Shown here piece after piece: positions 42,947 to 52,028 of a stretch of 64,000 nucleotides of DNA (positions are counted from its first letter, which is position 1; every line of letters begins with the position of its first letter). The stretch is from JAFGAV01 sp041479055 (GTDB lineage Bacteria; Acidobacteriota; Aminicenantia; Aminicenantales; JAFGAV01): the NCBI GenBank assembly GCA_963702835.1, contig OY969762.1, positions 434,001-498,000 on the forward strand, given 5' to 3'. A program made the position numbers and the translations under genes. Below the pieces are notes generated by a model. That model saw only the letters and a list, made by a program, of their open reading frames with translations. It ran no database searches and was not told where the DNA came from.

Positions 42947-44272
42947 TTACTTCTGACCCTCTATGAGATTGAGGACATCGGCCGAGTCGCGCCAGTCGGG
43001 GCGGACCTTGACCTGGAGGTCGAGGTAGACGCGGGAGTCCAAATATTGCTCTATGTCCCGGCGGGCCTCGCTGCCGATGAGCTTAATCAGGTGGCCTTGC
43101 CGGCCGAGGATGATCTGGCGGTGGTTGGTCCGCTCGACGAAGATCGAAGCCTTGATGTAGGTCACGGGCAGCGACTGACGGGCTTTTTTCCCCTTGAATT
43201 TCTTATCCGGCCGAAAGATGGGCTGGATGGGAAGGCCAGTGTGGATATTTTGATGCTGCTTATTGAAAACGTCCAATTCATCAGAAGAGAAAGCATCATT
43301 TTTAGAAATGGTTTCAGCGCCATGAACAGGGCTCCCGGGAGCTTGTTGATCCGGCCAAGGCCGGCGCTCGATCTGGTCGATGTAAACGGCGGTTACGAAA
43401 GGAAGCTCCATCTCCACGTGATTGAGGATCTTCTCCCGGATGAGCTCGGCCAGGAGGAAACGCTCCGACTGGTCGGACAGTTCCCCGTCGTCATATACCT
43501 TTTCGGCGGCGGGCAGGCGGTCATAAATGCATTTTTCCAGGACATCCAGGTTCGCGCCGGTGAGAGCCGAGATGGGAATGATCTCCTTAAAGGGCAATAG
43601 GTCTTTGTATTTGTCGATGATGAGCAGGATTTTATCCTTGCGGATGATGTCCACTTTATTGATAAGCAGGAAGACGGGCTTGGTCACCCGCCGCAGGGTT
43701 TCCAGGACGAACTCGTCGCCGTGGCCGAAGCTCAAGGTGGCATCTATGAGCAGGCAGATGACGTCGGCGGTTTCCAGGGCGGAATAGACGAAACTCATCA
43801 TGCGCTTGTTCAGCTTGTGGAGGGGCTTGTGAATGCCGGGGTTGTCGATGAAGATGATCTGGCCGCGCTCCGTGGTCTTGATGCCCAGGATGCTGAGGCG
43901 CGTCGTCTGGGGCTTGTCCGAGACGATGGCTACCTTTTGGCCGAGGAGGCGGTTGAGCAGGGCGGATTTGCCGACGTTGGGCCGGCCGACCAGGGCGACA
44001 CTGCCGGTCTTATACTTGGGGACAAGAGGTGGGGAGGGTATTTTTTCCTGCTTCATTGTGGCCAGGGGCTTCTCAGAGATGCTCGCTTCAGTTTGAGCTA
44101 TTTGGCTTGGCGGCATGGAAACCGAAGGAGTCGAAACAATTGTTTTGGTCTTTGCTGGCTTGGCCTTCCCGGCCGTTTTCTTGGGTCCGGGTTTAGCTTT
44201 GTCAGAGGAAGAGTGTGAAAGGGCAGCCCCAGTTCTAGCTATGGCCCGTTTTCCTTTTCGTCTTTGATTCAT
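42947..44272 (-). CDS. era: GTPase Era with extra N-terminal and internal segments
   Basis: Era, 441 residues against about 300 in most bacteria; a 16S rRNA-binding GTPase for small-subunit assembly. GTPase motifs: G1 GRPNVGKS (96-103), G2 QTTR, G3 as DNPG (143-146) in place of the usual DTPG, G4 NKVD (205-208), G5 SAL. The KH domain ends with IILGRQGHLIKLIGSEARRDIE. Two additions are unusual: about 88 N-terminal residues rich in Lys, Ala, Pro and Ser, and about 65 polar residues (about 304-370) between the GTPase-KH linker and the KH strand. A downstream ATG at 44056 would remove most of the first. Last gene of the phoH operon. Confidence 0.93.
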   Translation of the reverse strand: MNQRRKGKRAIARTGAALSHSSSDKAKPGPKKTAGKAKPAKTKTIVSTPSVSMPPSQIAQTEASISEKPLATMKQEKIPSPPLVPKYKTGSVALVGRPNVGKSALLNRLLGQKVAIVSDKPQTTRLSILGIKTTERGQIIFIDNPGIHKPLHKLNKRMMSFVYSALETADVICLLIDATLSFGHGDEFVLETLRRVTKPVFLLINKVDIIRKDKILLIIDKYKDLLPFKEIIPISALTGANLDVLEKCIYDRLPAAEKVYDDGELSDQSERFLLAELIREKILNHVEMELPFVTAVYIDQIERRPWPDQQAPGSPVHGAETISKNDAFSSDELDVFNKQHQNIHTGLPIQPIFRPDKKFKGKKARQSLPVTYIKASIFVERTNHRQIILGRQGHLIKLIGSEARRDIEQYLDSRVYLDLQVKVRPDWRDSADVLNLIEGQK

Positions 44273-44295
44273 GCCTGTCTATTTCCGGAGTCTTG

Positions 44296-45558
44296 TTATT
44301 CTTTTTTCTCGCCTTCCGCCCCTTCGGCCGGCGCCGCTTTGCGGAGGCGGAGTTTGGTCACCCGTTTCTGGTCCACCTCCAGAACCTCGACCTCCAATCC
44401 CTTGATATCCATTTTTTCGCCCCGCTTCGGCAGGCGGCCCAGGTCATGAGTGATGAAACCGCTCATGGTGAGGTAGTCGTCCTCGGCCAGGTCCATGCTC
44501 TCGAAAAGGTCCTCGACCTCCTCGACCTTGACCTCGCCCGAGACCGTATAGTCCAGGGGGCCGTTCTGGTGGATGAGGGCCTCTTCCTGGTCGTATTCGT
44601 CCTGGATCTCGCCCACGATCTCCTCGAGCAGGTCCTCCAGGGTCACCAGGCCGGACACGCCGCCGTGCTCGTCCACCACGATGGCCATCTTCTCCTTCCG
44701 CTTCTGGAGTTCCTTGAGCAGCTCGTCGAGCTTCATAGCCTCGGGCACGAAGTGGACCGGCCGGATGAGCGGCTTAATGGGAGCCGACTTGTGCTCGTCC
44801 TCGGAGAAGGCCAGCAGGTCCTTGGCGTGGATAATGCCCTCGACGTTGTCGATGCGGTCCCTATAGACCGGGATGCGGGAGTATTTCTCGGCAATGACCA
44901 GGTTGCGGAGTCTATCGATGGTCGAATCCTCGCGGATGCAGACCATGTCCACGCGGGGGGTCATGATTTCCCGGACCACGCTATCTCCGAACTCGACCAC
45001 GCTGCGCAGGAGGCTGCCCTCATCCTTGGCGATGATGCCCTCCTCATGGGCTCCTTGGATGAAGGTCTCGATCTCCTGGTCGGTCGTTTCGCGCTCGGCT
45101 TCCTCCTTCGGCTCCTTGGGCTCGAATCGGCCCAGGAGCAGGAAAAAGGGCGAGGAGATGAAGTGAATGAGCGGGAAAAAGGGCAGGTACAGGCCGATCG
45201 CCCGGCCCTGGGTCAGGGCGGCGATGATGCGGGCGCTCCAGTCGAAGATGATAATATAAATGCCGGAGCCGACGAGGAAGAGCCATAACGGCCAGAGTCC
45301 GTTATGCGGCAGGAGGAGGAACAGGAGAAGCAGAAAGCCGATGAGGATAATATTTCGCAGGAACCCGGACGCCACAAAGACCTGCTCATAGATGCGCAAA
45401 AGCCGGTCCCTCAGCTTCTTATCCTTGTTGCGCTCCTCCAGGTAGCGGCTGAAGGAGATGGGGGAGGAGGCCTCCAGGGTGATGCGTAGCAACGACAGAA
45501 AAAACGTCGCGAGGAAGGCCAGGCCCAGGACGATCCATAGGATGCTGCGCGCGCTCAT
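44296..45558 (-). CDS. HlyC/CorC family CBS-domain membrane protein
   Basis: Membrane protein of 420 residues in the hemolysin C/CorC group. Three or four hydrophobic segments lie in residues 1-155, a divergent form of the DUF21/CNNM membrane domain. A CBS pair follows (about 200-320, with IMTPRVDMVCI and VVDEHGGVSGLVTLEDLLEEIVGEIQDEYD), then the C-terminal CorC_HlyC domain (about 330-410). The family is tied to divalent cation (Mg/Co) handling, but its transport role is debated. The ATG at 45558 overlaps the ybeY stop as ATGA. The ybeY-corC-era order is widespread. Confidence 0.9.
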   Translation of the reverse strand: MSARSILWIVLGLAFLATFFLSLLRITLEASSPISFSRYLEERNKDKKLRDRLLRIYEQVFVASGFLRNIILIGFLLLLFLLLPHNGLWPLWLFLVGSGIYIIIFDWSARIIAALTQGRAIGLYLPFFPLIHFISSPFFLLLGRFEPKEPKEEAERETTDQEIETFIQGAHEEGIIAKDEGSLLRSVVEFGDSVVREIMTPRVDMVCIREDSTIDRLRNLVIAEKYSRIPVYRDRIDNVEGIIHAKDLLAFSEDEHKSAPIKPLIRPVHFVPEAMKLDELLKELQKRKEKMAIVVDEHGGVSGLVTLEDLLEEIVGEIQDEYDQEEALIHQNGPLDYTVSGEVKVEEVEDLFESMDLAEDDYLTMSGFITHDLGRLPKRGEKMDIKGLEVEVLEVDQKRVTKLRLRKAAPAEGAEGEKKE

Positions 45559-45974
45559 GATTTCCACATAAGCAGGGTTTTTTGAACCTTGGCCTCCTCT
45601 TCCTCGATTCCGGCTGAATGGTCATAGCCTATCAGATGCAAAAACCCGTGCACGGCCAGAATCTCCAACTCCCGCTCCAGGCTGAAGCCCTTCTCCCGGC
45701 TCTGCCGCCTGGCCATTTCCGGAGCGATGATGATGTCACCTAAGTAGTGTTTCCCGTCCGCCGCCCTTTCCCCCAGCGGAAAGCTCAACACATCGGTCGG
45801 CTTGTCCTTCTTTAAATATCGCCTGTTGAGCGTCCGTATCCGGCCCCTGCCCACAAAGGACAGGCTGACCTCCGGAGCCCCCAGCCCGTACCGCCGCGCC
45901 AGTTTTTCCAGGATGCTCTTGAACCGCCTGGGGTTTATTTTATATCGGCTTTGGCTGTTGAGAACAGTGATCAC
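45555..45974 (-). CDS. ybeY: Endoribonuclease YbeY
   Basis: YbeY, 139 residues, the zinc-dependent single-strand endoribonuclease involved in 16S rRNA 3' maturation and ribosome quality control. The metal site HGFLHLIGYDH (H-x3-H-x5-H) is complete, and the preceding DVLSFPL and GDIIIAPE are typical. It overlaps pgpH by 4 nt and corC by 4 nt. Operon neighbours phoH and era match its usual setting. Confidence 0.96.
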   Translation of the reverse strand: MITVLNSQSRYKINPRRFKSILEKLARRYGLGAPEVSLSFVGRGRIRTLNRRYLKKDKPTDVLSFPLGERAADGKHYLGDIIIAPEMARRQSREKGFSLERELEILAVHGFLHLIGYDHSAGIEEEEAKVQKTLLMWKS

Positions 45975-48457
45975 TGGTCCTCGGCTTTGGCTTTGTTCTC
46001 GAGTTCGTTCTTGGTTTCAGCCTCGGCTTCTTTTCCGGCGCCGGCCTTCTCCTCGGGCTTGTTTTCAGTTTTGTTTTCCGCCTTGTCTTCCGGTTTGGCC
46101 TCAGGCCTGGGCTCATAATCCTGCCCGGGGTAAGCCACCCGCGGATGGTAGATGGACTCGAGCGTGGACAGGAACGAATTCCCCACGGCCCTGAGCTCGG
46201 CCAGGGACAGGCCGCTGTCGTCCAGCTCGCCGTCTTGAATGAGGCCGTCAAAAAGCTCCTGGATGACGCGCTTCAGGTTGGCCTCGGTCGGGCTGCGCAG
46301 AGTCCGGCAGGCGGCTTCGGTGGAATCGGCCAGCATGACCAGGGCGGCCTCTTTGCTCTGGGGAGGCGGGCCGGGATAGCGGAATTGCTCCTCGCCCACG
46401 GTCTGCATCTCCGGGTCGTACTTCTCCTTGGCCTTCTGGTAGAAGTACCTGACCAGGTTGGTGCCGTGGTGCTGTTCGACGATGTCGCGCACCCGGCGCG
46501 GCAGCTTCAGCTCGCGGGCCATCTCCACGCCGTCCTTGACGTGGGAGACGATGACCAGGCGGCTCATACTAGGCTTCAGGCCGCGGTGGGAATCGATTTT
46601 GCGGCTGCGGTTCTCGTAGAAATATTCCGGCCTCTTGAGCTTGCCGATGTCGTGGTACAGCGCCCCGGCCTTGATCAGCAGCGGGTCGAGCCTGACCACC
46701 TCGGCCGCCTTCTCGGCCAGGGTGGACACGATCAGGGAATGGTGGTAGGAGCCGGGCGCTTCGATGGCCATCTGCCTCAGCACGGGATTGTCGGAGCTGG
46801 TCATCTCCGCCAAGCGCGGCGTGGTGACGAACCCGAACAGGATCTCGATGATGGGCAGCAGGACAAAGGCCAGGGCGGCCGACAGCACGCCCCCCAGGAG
46901 GGTCATGAAGGCTTCGCTGGCCAGCAATCCCAGCTCGCCGCCCCGCTCTTTGACCAGGTGAAGGGCCAGGATGAGGAACAGGTTGACGGGGGTCATGATG
47001 AAAAGCGCTGCCCGCAGGACCGTGGTTCGCTTCTGGCGCCGGAAGTACTTGACGCCGTAAATGGCCGCCAGCCCCCCGATCAGGCAGAAGATGGTCAGCC
47101 AATAATCTCCCTGGAAGACATAGCCGGCCGCCAGGCTGTTGAGGATGACGAAGACAAGGGTGACGGGGATGGCGGTCAAAAAAGCGAAGAGCAGCGCGCC
47201 GAACTGTAAGGGGATGGCATAGGTGTAGCTCTCCCGCTGGGTGAGCAGGGAGAAGGTTGAGTTCTGGCTTATCACCGGGGCCAAGAATTGGACGAGCCTT
47301 TCGAAGATCAGGCCGAGGATGATGGTCAGGCCCAGGAGGAAAAAGATCCGGACCGCCTCGGACGGCTTCTCCAGCGACCGGAGATAGTACCACATGGTCG
47401 CGACCAGAATCGTCAGCAGGAGGAAAGTGCCCAGGACGTTGAGGAGCCAGGAGGGAGTGGTGCGGAGGTTCGAGTTGATGATCCGGATCTGGCGCAGGTG
47501 TTCGGGGGTGATTTCGTCGCCCTTGCGGACGATGACCTTGTCTTTTTTGATCTGGTAGAAGATGGGTTCGATGGAGGAGGCGGCCTGGTTGCGCCGGGCT
47601 TCGGTCTCGACCGCTTCCAGGGTGATGTTGGGCTGCAGAAAGCTTTGGGCCAGGCTGGTGAGCACGGCCTTCCTGCGCGGGGAGAGGTCGAGCCCGGTAA
47701 CTTCGGCCGCCACGAGCGCCTTGGCCTCGCGCAGGTCCGGGAAATCGGCCGCGCTTACTATTTTTGCCGGCTGGCGGGGACGGATGAGGGTGAAGCCGCG
47801 CTCCTTTTCGCGATAGATGAAGAGATCCTTGGAAATAAGAATGCCACGGTTTAAGGCCTGTCCCAGGATGCTGACCAGGGGCTCTTCCAGGCCGGCCGGG
47901 AAAGCCCGCTGGCGGAGGTAGGTGAGATCGCTGAAGGGAACTTCGACGTCAAATTTTTCCAGGATGCTCTTCTGCAGGGATTCAAAGTCGGCGGGTGGTG
48001 CGGGCGCTGCGGCTGTGGTCGGCCCGGCCGCCGAGGGGGCCGCCCCTCCCGCGCCGGACTGCTCCCGCCCGAACTGGAAAAACTGGCGGACCCTCTGCTG
48101 GACGCTCGAAAAGACATTCGGGTCCAGGGCATAGACGGGCAGGACGCTGTCGGCTGCCTCGCGCTGCTTGGCCCGGGTGGCCTCCATGTCAGCCACGGTC
48201 AGGGCGGCCGGCGCGGCGATGTCGCGGGCGGCAATCTCGCCCGCCTTAGGCGTGGGCAGTGATTTCGGCGGAAACTGGGACACCATATAGGAAATGACCA
48301 GGACGAACAATACCAGCCACAGAAGCGGGCTCTTGAAAGTGTCCCGCGGCCTGAAGCGCTTCTTCCCGTTTCCGTCGAGAGGGGGGACATCAGGAGGCAG
48401 TGCGGGACGCGGAGCGAACTTAAACAGCTTGAATTTTTTGAGAGAGATGTTGCCCAT
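45971..48457 (-). CDS. pgpH: 7TM-HD phosphohydrolase, PgpH type
   Basis: Membrane HD hydrolase of 828 residues; members in Listeria degrade c-di-AMP to pApA. One N-terminal helix (about 44-61) leads to an extracytoplasmic 7TMR-HDED domain (about 62-330), then about seven hydrophobic helices, then the cytosolic HD domain (about 560-700) with SYHHSLIV near 569 and HDIGK near 601. The last 45 residues are a highly charged Lys/Glu/Asn/Pro tail (about 783-828) of low complexity, unusual for the family. It sits between phoH and ybeY, its standard place in many phyla. With cdaA in the same window, both sides of c-di-AMP metabolism are present. Confidence 0.93.
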   Translation of the reverse strand: MGNISLKKFKLFKFAPRPALPPDVPPLDGNGKKRFRPRDTFKSPLLWLVLFVLVISYMVSQFPPKSLPTPKAGEIAARDIAAPAALTVADMEATRAKQREAADSVLPVYALDPNVFSSVQQRVRQFFQFGREQSGAGGAAPSAAGPTTAAAPAPPADFESLQKSILEKFDVEVPFSDLTYLRQRAFPAGLEEPLVSILGQALNRGILISKDLFIYREKERGFTLIRPRQPAKIVSAADFPDLREAKALVAAEVTGLDLSPRRKAVLTSLAQSFLQPNITLEAVETEARRNQAASSIEPIFYQIKKDKVIVRKGDEITPEHLRQIRIINSNLRTTPSWLLNVLGTFLLLTILVATMWYYLRSLEKPSEAVRIFFLLGLTIILGLIFERLVQFLAPVISQNSTFSLLTQRESYTYAIPLQFGALLFAFLTAIPVTLVFVILNSLAAGYVFQGDYWLTIFCLIGGLAAIYGVKYFRRQKRTTVLRAALFIMTPVNLFLILALHLVKERGGELGLLASEAFMTLLGGVLSAALAFVLLPIIEILFGFVTTPRLAEMTSSDNPVLRQMAIEAPGSYHHSLIVSTLAEKAAEVVRLDPLLIKAGALYHDIGKLKRPEYFYENRSRKIDSHRGLKPSMSRLVIVSHVKDGVEMARELKLPRRVRDIVEQHHGTNLVRYFYQKAKEKYDPEMQTVGEEQFRYPGPPPQSKEAALVMLADSTEAACRTLRSPTEANLKRVIQELFDGLIQDGELDDSGLSLAELRAVGNSFLSTLESIYHPRVAYPGQDYEPRPEAKPEDKAENKTENKPEEKAGAGKEAEAETKNELENKAKAEDQ

Positions 48458-48466
48458 GGCGCGCCG

Positions 48467-49420
48467 TCAGGCTGTCCGGGACCGCTCTTCTTCTTTCTGG
48501 TAGGCTTTGATGATTTTCTGGACCAGGGGATGGCGGACCACGTCTTTTTCGTTGAAATGGACGATGGCGACTTCCTCGATTCCCTTCAGGATCTTGAGGG
48601 CTTGCAGGACGCCTGACTTGCGGGGGTCGGGTAGGTCGATCTGGGTGATGTCGGCCGTGACGGCGGCTTTGGTCCCGAACCCGGCCCGGGTCAGGAGCAT
48701 CTTCATCTGCTCCTTGGTCGTGTTCTGGGCCTCGTCCATGATGATGAAGGCGGAGTTGAGGGTCCGGCCGCGCATGAAGGCCAGGGGGGCGATCTCGATG
48801 ATGCCCTTTTCCATCAGCCGGTTGGCCTGGTCGGTATGGGTCAGGTCGAACAGGGCATCGTAGAGGGGGCGCAGGTAGGGGTTGATCTTCTGATTTATGT
48901 CGCCGGGCAGGAAGCCCAGCTTTTCGCCCGCCTCGACCGCCGGCCGGGTCAGGATGATGCGCTCCACTTGCTTGTTTTGGAGGAAGGAGAGGGCCATAGC
49001 CATGGCCAGGTAGGTTTTGCCCGTGCCGGCCGGGCCGATGCCGAACACCAGGTCGCAGCGTTTGATGGCTTCGATGTACTGGTGCTGGTTGTAGCCTTTG
49101 GGCGTTACGGACTTGCGGCTCAGGATGAGGGCTTCGGAGGGCTCGTAGGTCTCGAGCTTCTGGCGCTCTCCGCCCTCCAGCAGGTCCAGGGCGATGTGGA
49201 AATCCTCCTCCTTGAGGTCCAAGCCTTTGTCCCCCAGCTCCCTCAGCTTGTCGAAATAGAGCTTGGCGAATTCGATCTTTTTGGCCGGGCCGTCCACCAG
49301 GATGTGGTTTCCCCGGATGGCGAGGCTTACGCCCAGCCGGTTTTCCAGCTTGCGTAGATTCCTGTCAAGGACGCCGAAAAAACCGGACTTGTGGACCAGG
49401 GGATGGTGGATTTTTTCCAT
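48467..49420 (-). CDS. phoH: PhoH-like ATPase
   Basis: PhoH-family cytosolic ATPase, 317 residues. After an N-terminal KH-like region (about 20-90) comes the P-loop domain: Walker A GIGPAGTGKTYLAM (about 131-144), ILTRPAVEAGEKLGFLPGD, Walker B-like FIIMDEAQNTT, and the VTADITQIDLP segment. The family is linked to RNA metabolism and stress, and the constant company of ybeY and era supports a ribosome-related role. It is the first gene of the operon and has a strong promoter 40 nt upstream. Confidence 0.95.
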   Translation of the reverse strand: MEKIHHPLVHKSGFFGVLDRNLRKLENRLGVSLAIRGNHILVDGPAKKIEFAKLYFDKLRELGDKGLDLKEEDFHIALDLLEGGERQKLETYEPSEALILSRKSVTPKGYNQHQYIEAIKRCDLVFGIGPAGTGKTYLAMAMALSFLQNKQVERIILTRPAVEAGEKLGFLPGDINQKINPYLRPLYDALFDLTHTDQANRLMEKGIIEIAPLAFMRGRTLNSAFIIMDEAQNTTKEQMKMLLTRAGFGTKAAVTADITQIDLPDPRKSGVLQALKILKGIEEVAIVHFNEKDVVRHPLVQKIIKAYQKEEERSRTA

Positions 49421-49460
49421 ATCAGGCGGGCAAAAATGCGTCTTCGTTCATGAAATGAAG

Positions 49461-49489
49461 ATTATCCGTCCGGGGGGGTTTTTTGTCAA
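49461..49489 (-). promoter_or_regulatory. Promoter of phoH-pgpH-ybeY-corC-era operon
   Basis: On the minus strand a perfect TTGACA (49489-49484) and GATAAT (49466-49461) are separated by exactly 17 nt. The predicted start near 49454 gives a leader of about 34 nt before the phoH ATG. Confidence 0.75.
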
Positions 49490-49583
49490 GTTTAGGGCCA
49501 AGCGCAATCCCCCCAAGCCCTCATCCGCACCGCCACACCTGGACCCCTGGGCATTAAAAAAACAGATAGAGTACCGAAGTTCC

Positions 49584-50435
49584 CTAAAACCGGATAAAGA
49601 AACCGGCCCTCAAGCTGAAGCCGCTGAAATCAACCTTGGCTTCTTCTGCGGTTATGCCGGTTCCTGTCGGTTTAGTGGGCGTGACAAGGAGAAGGGAATA
49701 AAAGTAGGGCGGGCTTAGTATTTTGATGAAATAGAGCTTGCCGTTATCTGTGGTGGAACTCCCCGTGCTGCTGACTGCAATGTTTCCTTCGAACCCTGAG
49801 AGGGAAGCATACCGGCCCAGGAATTCGACCAGGAAGCCTAGCTGAGAGGTAAAAGGAAATTCAAAACCCAGCCCTCCGTGAAACCCCAGGCCGTTGGCAT
49901 TGGTGTCGATCTCAATATCTTCGTACGAAGTTGGATCGTGGATACGTTGATGATAATAGGCCTTGGCCAGGTAGTAGCCGGCTCCGGCCTGCAGGACGAC
50001 GTTCATCCAGGGCGTGGCCGGCAGGATATAATAAAAGGTGAGTTTGAGCGGGATGGCGGTGGCTTTGGGATTGATCGAAAATTCCATGGTCGGGTTAAAG
50101 ATTTTCGTAAATTCTATCTTGCTCGTCCGGGTCGCGGATAGATAATCTGCGCCCAGGCCGAGGCCGATCTGAGGGGTAAAGAGGATCATAATCTCCCCCC
50201 CGAAATTCAGGCCCAGATGAGCGGGAGAGAATGTGCCTTGAGAAGAATATCCGCCCGAGGTGGCCGACAGTTTGTAATAATCAAACCAGGCCTGGCCGCC
50301 ATTATTCAGGTCGGCGCCGCCCAGATAGTTCAGGCCGCCGTAGAACCTCAACCCGGCCTTGACTTGGGCGCCGGCGGCCTGGGCCAGGAAACAGACCATG
50401 GCCAGACATAGGAATGCTGTCAGAAGCTTTTTCAT
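49584..50435 (-). CDS. Predicted outer-membrane beta-barrel protein
   Basis: Exported protein of 283 residues. Signal peptide at about 1-23 (cleavage after AAGA-Q). The mature part is a small barrel of about 8-12 amphipathic strands, alternating with Gly/Asn/Thr-rich loops, and ends in a strand closing with phenylalanine (GFFIRF), the usual signal for barrel insertion. Probably related to OmpW/OprF-like eight-stranded barrels; no specific function can be given. GGAGGG precedes the ATG. A TTGACA lies upstream at 50485-50480 but the matching -10 is poor. It stands alone, divergent from the sat genes. Confidence 0.75.
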   Translation of the reverse strand: MKKLLTAFLCLAMVCFLAQAAGAQVKAGLRFYGGLNYLGGADLNNGGQAWFDYYKLSATSGGYSSQGTFSPAHLGLNFGGEIMILFTPQIGLGLGADYLSATRTSKIEFTKIFNPTMEFSINPKATAIPLKLTFYYILPATPWMNVVLQAGAGYYLAKAYYHQRIHDPTSYEDIEIDTNANGLGFHGGLGFEFPFTSQLGFLVEFLGRYASLSGFEGNIAVSSTGSSTTDNGKLYFIKILSPPYFYSLLLVTPTKPTGTGITAEEAKVDFSGFSLRAGFFIRF

Positions 50436-50501
50436 GGGGCCCTCCTTGCAAGGCTCTTGTCTTCTGTCGCTAAGCTATTGTCAAGAAAGGGGCCGGACCG
50501 A

Positions 50502-50530
50502 TTGAAAAATATGCACATCTGGTATATAAA
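50502..50530 (+). promoter_or_regulatory. Promoter of sat gene cluster
   Basis: TTGAAA (50502-50507), a 17-nt spacer, then TATAAA (50525-50530), 31 nt before the ATG at 50561. It is the only good promoter seen before the long rightward run of genes to 59796. Confidence 0.65.
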
Positions 50531-50560
50531 GAGGGCTTCTCGGTTCCGTAAGGAGAAGGA

Positions 50561-50776
50561 ATGGACAAGGAATTCACCACGGTTTCGATCCCCACCTCGC
50601 TCTACAAAAAGATCGAGGAGAAAATTAAGGGCACCGAGATCACTTCGGTGGCAAGCTATATCGGCAAAGTCCTGCGCGAGCATTTCGCCAAGGAAGAAGC
50701 CTCCCCGGAGGTGTTCAGCCAGGAAGAGGAAGAGAAGGTCAAGGAAAGGCTGAAAGCGCTGGGCTATATCGACTGA
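50561..50776 (+). CDS. Small ribbon-helix-helix-like protein
   Basis: Protein of 71 residues, highly charged. The N-terminal FTTVSIPTSLYKKIEEKI looks like the strand and first helix of a CopG/Arc ribbon-helix-helix DNA-binding protein; TSVASYIGKVLREHFAKEE is the second helix. The C-terminal EEEEKVKERLKALGYID is an extra helix. AAGGAGAAGG stands before the ATG. It precedes sat by 88 nt and could be its regulator, or could form part of the sulfate activation unit. Both are guesses. Confidence 0.75.
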   Translation: MDKEFTTVSIPTSLYKKIEEKIKGTEITSVASYIGKVLREHFAKEEASPEVFSQEEEEKVKERLKALGYID

Positions 50777-50864
50777 GGGCGGCCGCTTAAGTTATGCCGG
50801 CCGCGTCCTTTTCATATCCGCCGCTCGAAATCCGCTGATCAAGGACCTGGAGAAGGAGGAGAAT

Positions 50865-52013
50865 ATGATCGCACCCCATGGCGGCCGGCTCATCGAGCGA
50901 GTCCTGGCCGGCGATAAGAAGAAAGAAGCTCTGGAGCGGGCCAAGTCCCTGCCCGTAATACGCCTCGATGAGGACGCCGTTTCCGACGTGGAGAACATCG
51001 CCACGGGGGTTTATAGCCCCCTGGCTGGATTCCTGGGCCGAAAGGATTTCCGGGGCGTGCTCGACCACATGCGCTTGGCCAACGATATGGCCTGGACCGT
51101 GCCCATTGTCCTAGACGTGGAGGAGGCCGAGGCGGCTAAGCTCAAAGAAGGCCGGGACATTCTGCTGGCCGCCGAGACGGGGGAACCGCTGGCCCTCTTC
51201 CATCTCCAAGAGAAGTACACCTTCGACCGTGAGGAGATGGCGGAGAAAGTCTATAGGACCCTGGACGCCGCCCATCCCGGGGTGGCCCGCACGCGGCAGA
51301 TGAAGCCGGTGCTGCTGGCCGGCCCGGTGGACCTCATTCAGGCCCCGGCCACATCCTTCGCCAAATGGCACCTCAGCCCCAAGGAGACGCGAATCCTTTT
51401 CAGGGAGAAAGGCTGGAAGACCGTGGTCGGTTTCCAGACGCGCAACACGCCCCATATAGGCCACGAGTACGTGCAGAAGACGGCCCTGACCTTCACCGAC
51501 GGCCTTTTCATCAACCCCGTCATCGGCCGGAAGAAAAAAGGGGACTACAAGGATGAGGTGATCCTGTCCTCCTATGAGGAGCTCATCAAGAACTACTACC
51601 TCAAGGACCGCGCGGTGATGGCCATCCTCAAGATGGAAATGCGCTACGCCGGCCCGCGCGAGGCCATCCACCACGCCATCCTGCGCAAGAATTTCGGATG
51701 CACCCACATCATCATCGGCCGCGACCACGCCGGGGTGGGCGCCTACTATAAGCCCTATGCCGCCCAGGACATCTTCGAGGAGTTTCCCGACCTGGGCATC
51801 GTGCCGCTCTTCTTCCGCTCTTTCTCCTTCTGCAAGAAGTGCGGCTCGGTGGTCAACGAGAAGATCTGCCCTCACCCGCCGGCCGACCAGATCCAGTTCT
51901 CCGGGACGAAAATCAGGGACATGCTGGTGAAGGGCGAGGTCCCCCCCGTGGAGATGATGCGGCCCGAGGTGGCCCGCGTCATCATGGGCTTCAAGGAACC
52001 GTTCAATGAATAG
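50865..52013 (+). CDS. sat: Sulfate adenylyltransferase (ATP sulfurylase)
   Basis: ATP sulfurylase of the monomeric/dissimilatory-like type, 382 residues. It makes APS from ATP and sulfate. The nucleotide-binding QTRNTPHIGHE holds the HxGH motif; GRDHAGVG and the FSGTKIRDML segment are also in place. A C-terminal CKKCGSVVNEKICPH forms a zinc site found in many thermophile and anaerobe versions. GGAGAAGGAGG precedes the ATG. No APS reductase or sulfite reductase is in the window; instead cysC follows two genes later, pointing to PAPS rather than to sulfide. Confidence 0.95.
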   Translation: MIAPHGGRLIERVLAGDKKKEALERAKSLPVIRLDEDAVSDVENIATGVYSPLAGFLGRKDFRGVLDHMRLANDMAWTVPIVLDVEEAEAAKLKEGRDILLAAETGEPLALFHLQEKYTFDREEMAEKVYRTLDAAHPGVARTRQMKPVLLAGPVDLIQAPATSFAKWHLSPKETRILFREKGWKTVVGFQTRNTPHIGHEYVQKTALTFTDGLFINPVIGRKKKGDYKDEVILSSYEELIKNYYLKDRAVMAILKMEMRYAGPREAIHHAILRKNFGCTHIIIGRDHAGVGAYYKPYAAQDIFEEFPDLGIVPLFFRSFSFCKKCGSVVNEKICPHPPADQIQFSGTKIRDMLVKGEVPPVEMMRPEVARVIMGFKEPFNE

Positions 52014-52028
52014 GCAGCGGCGCCGGCC

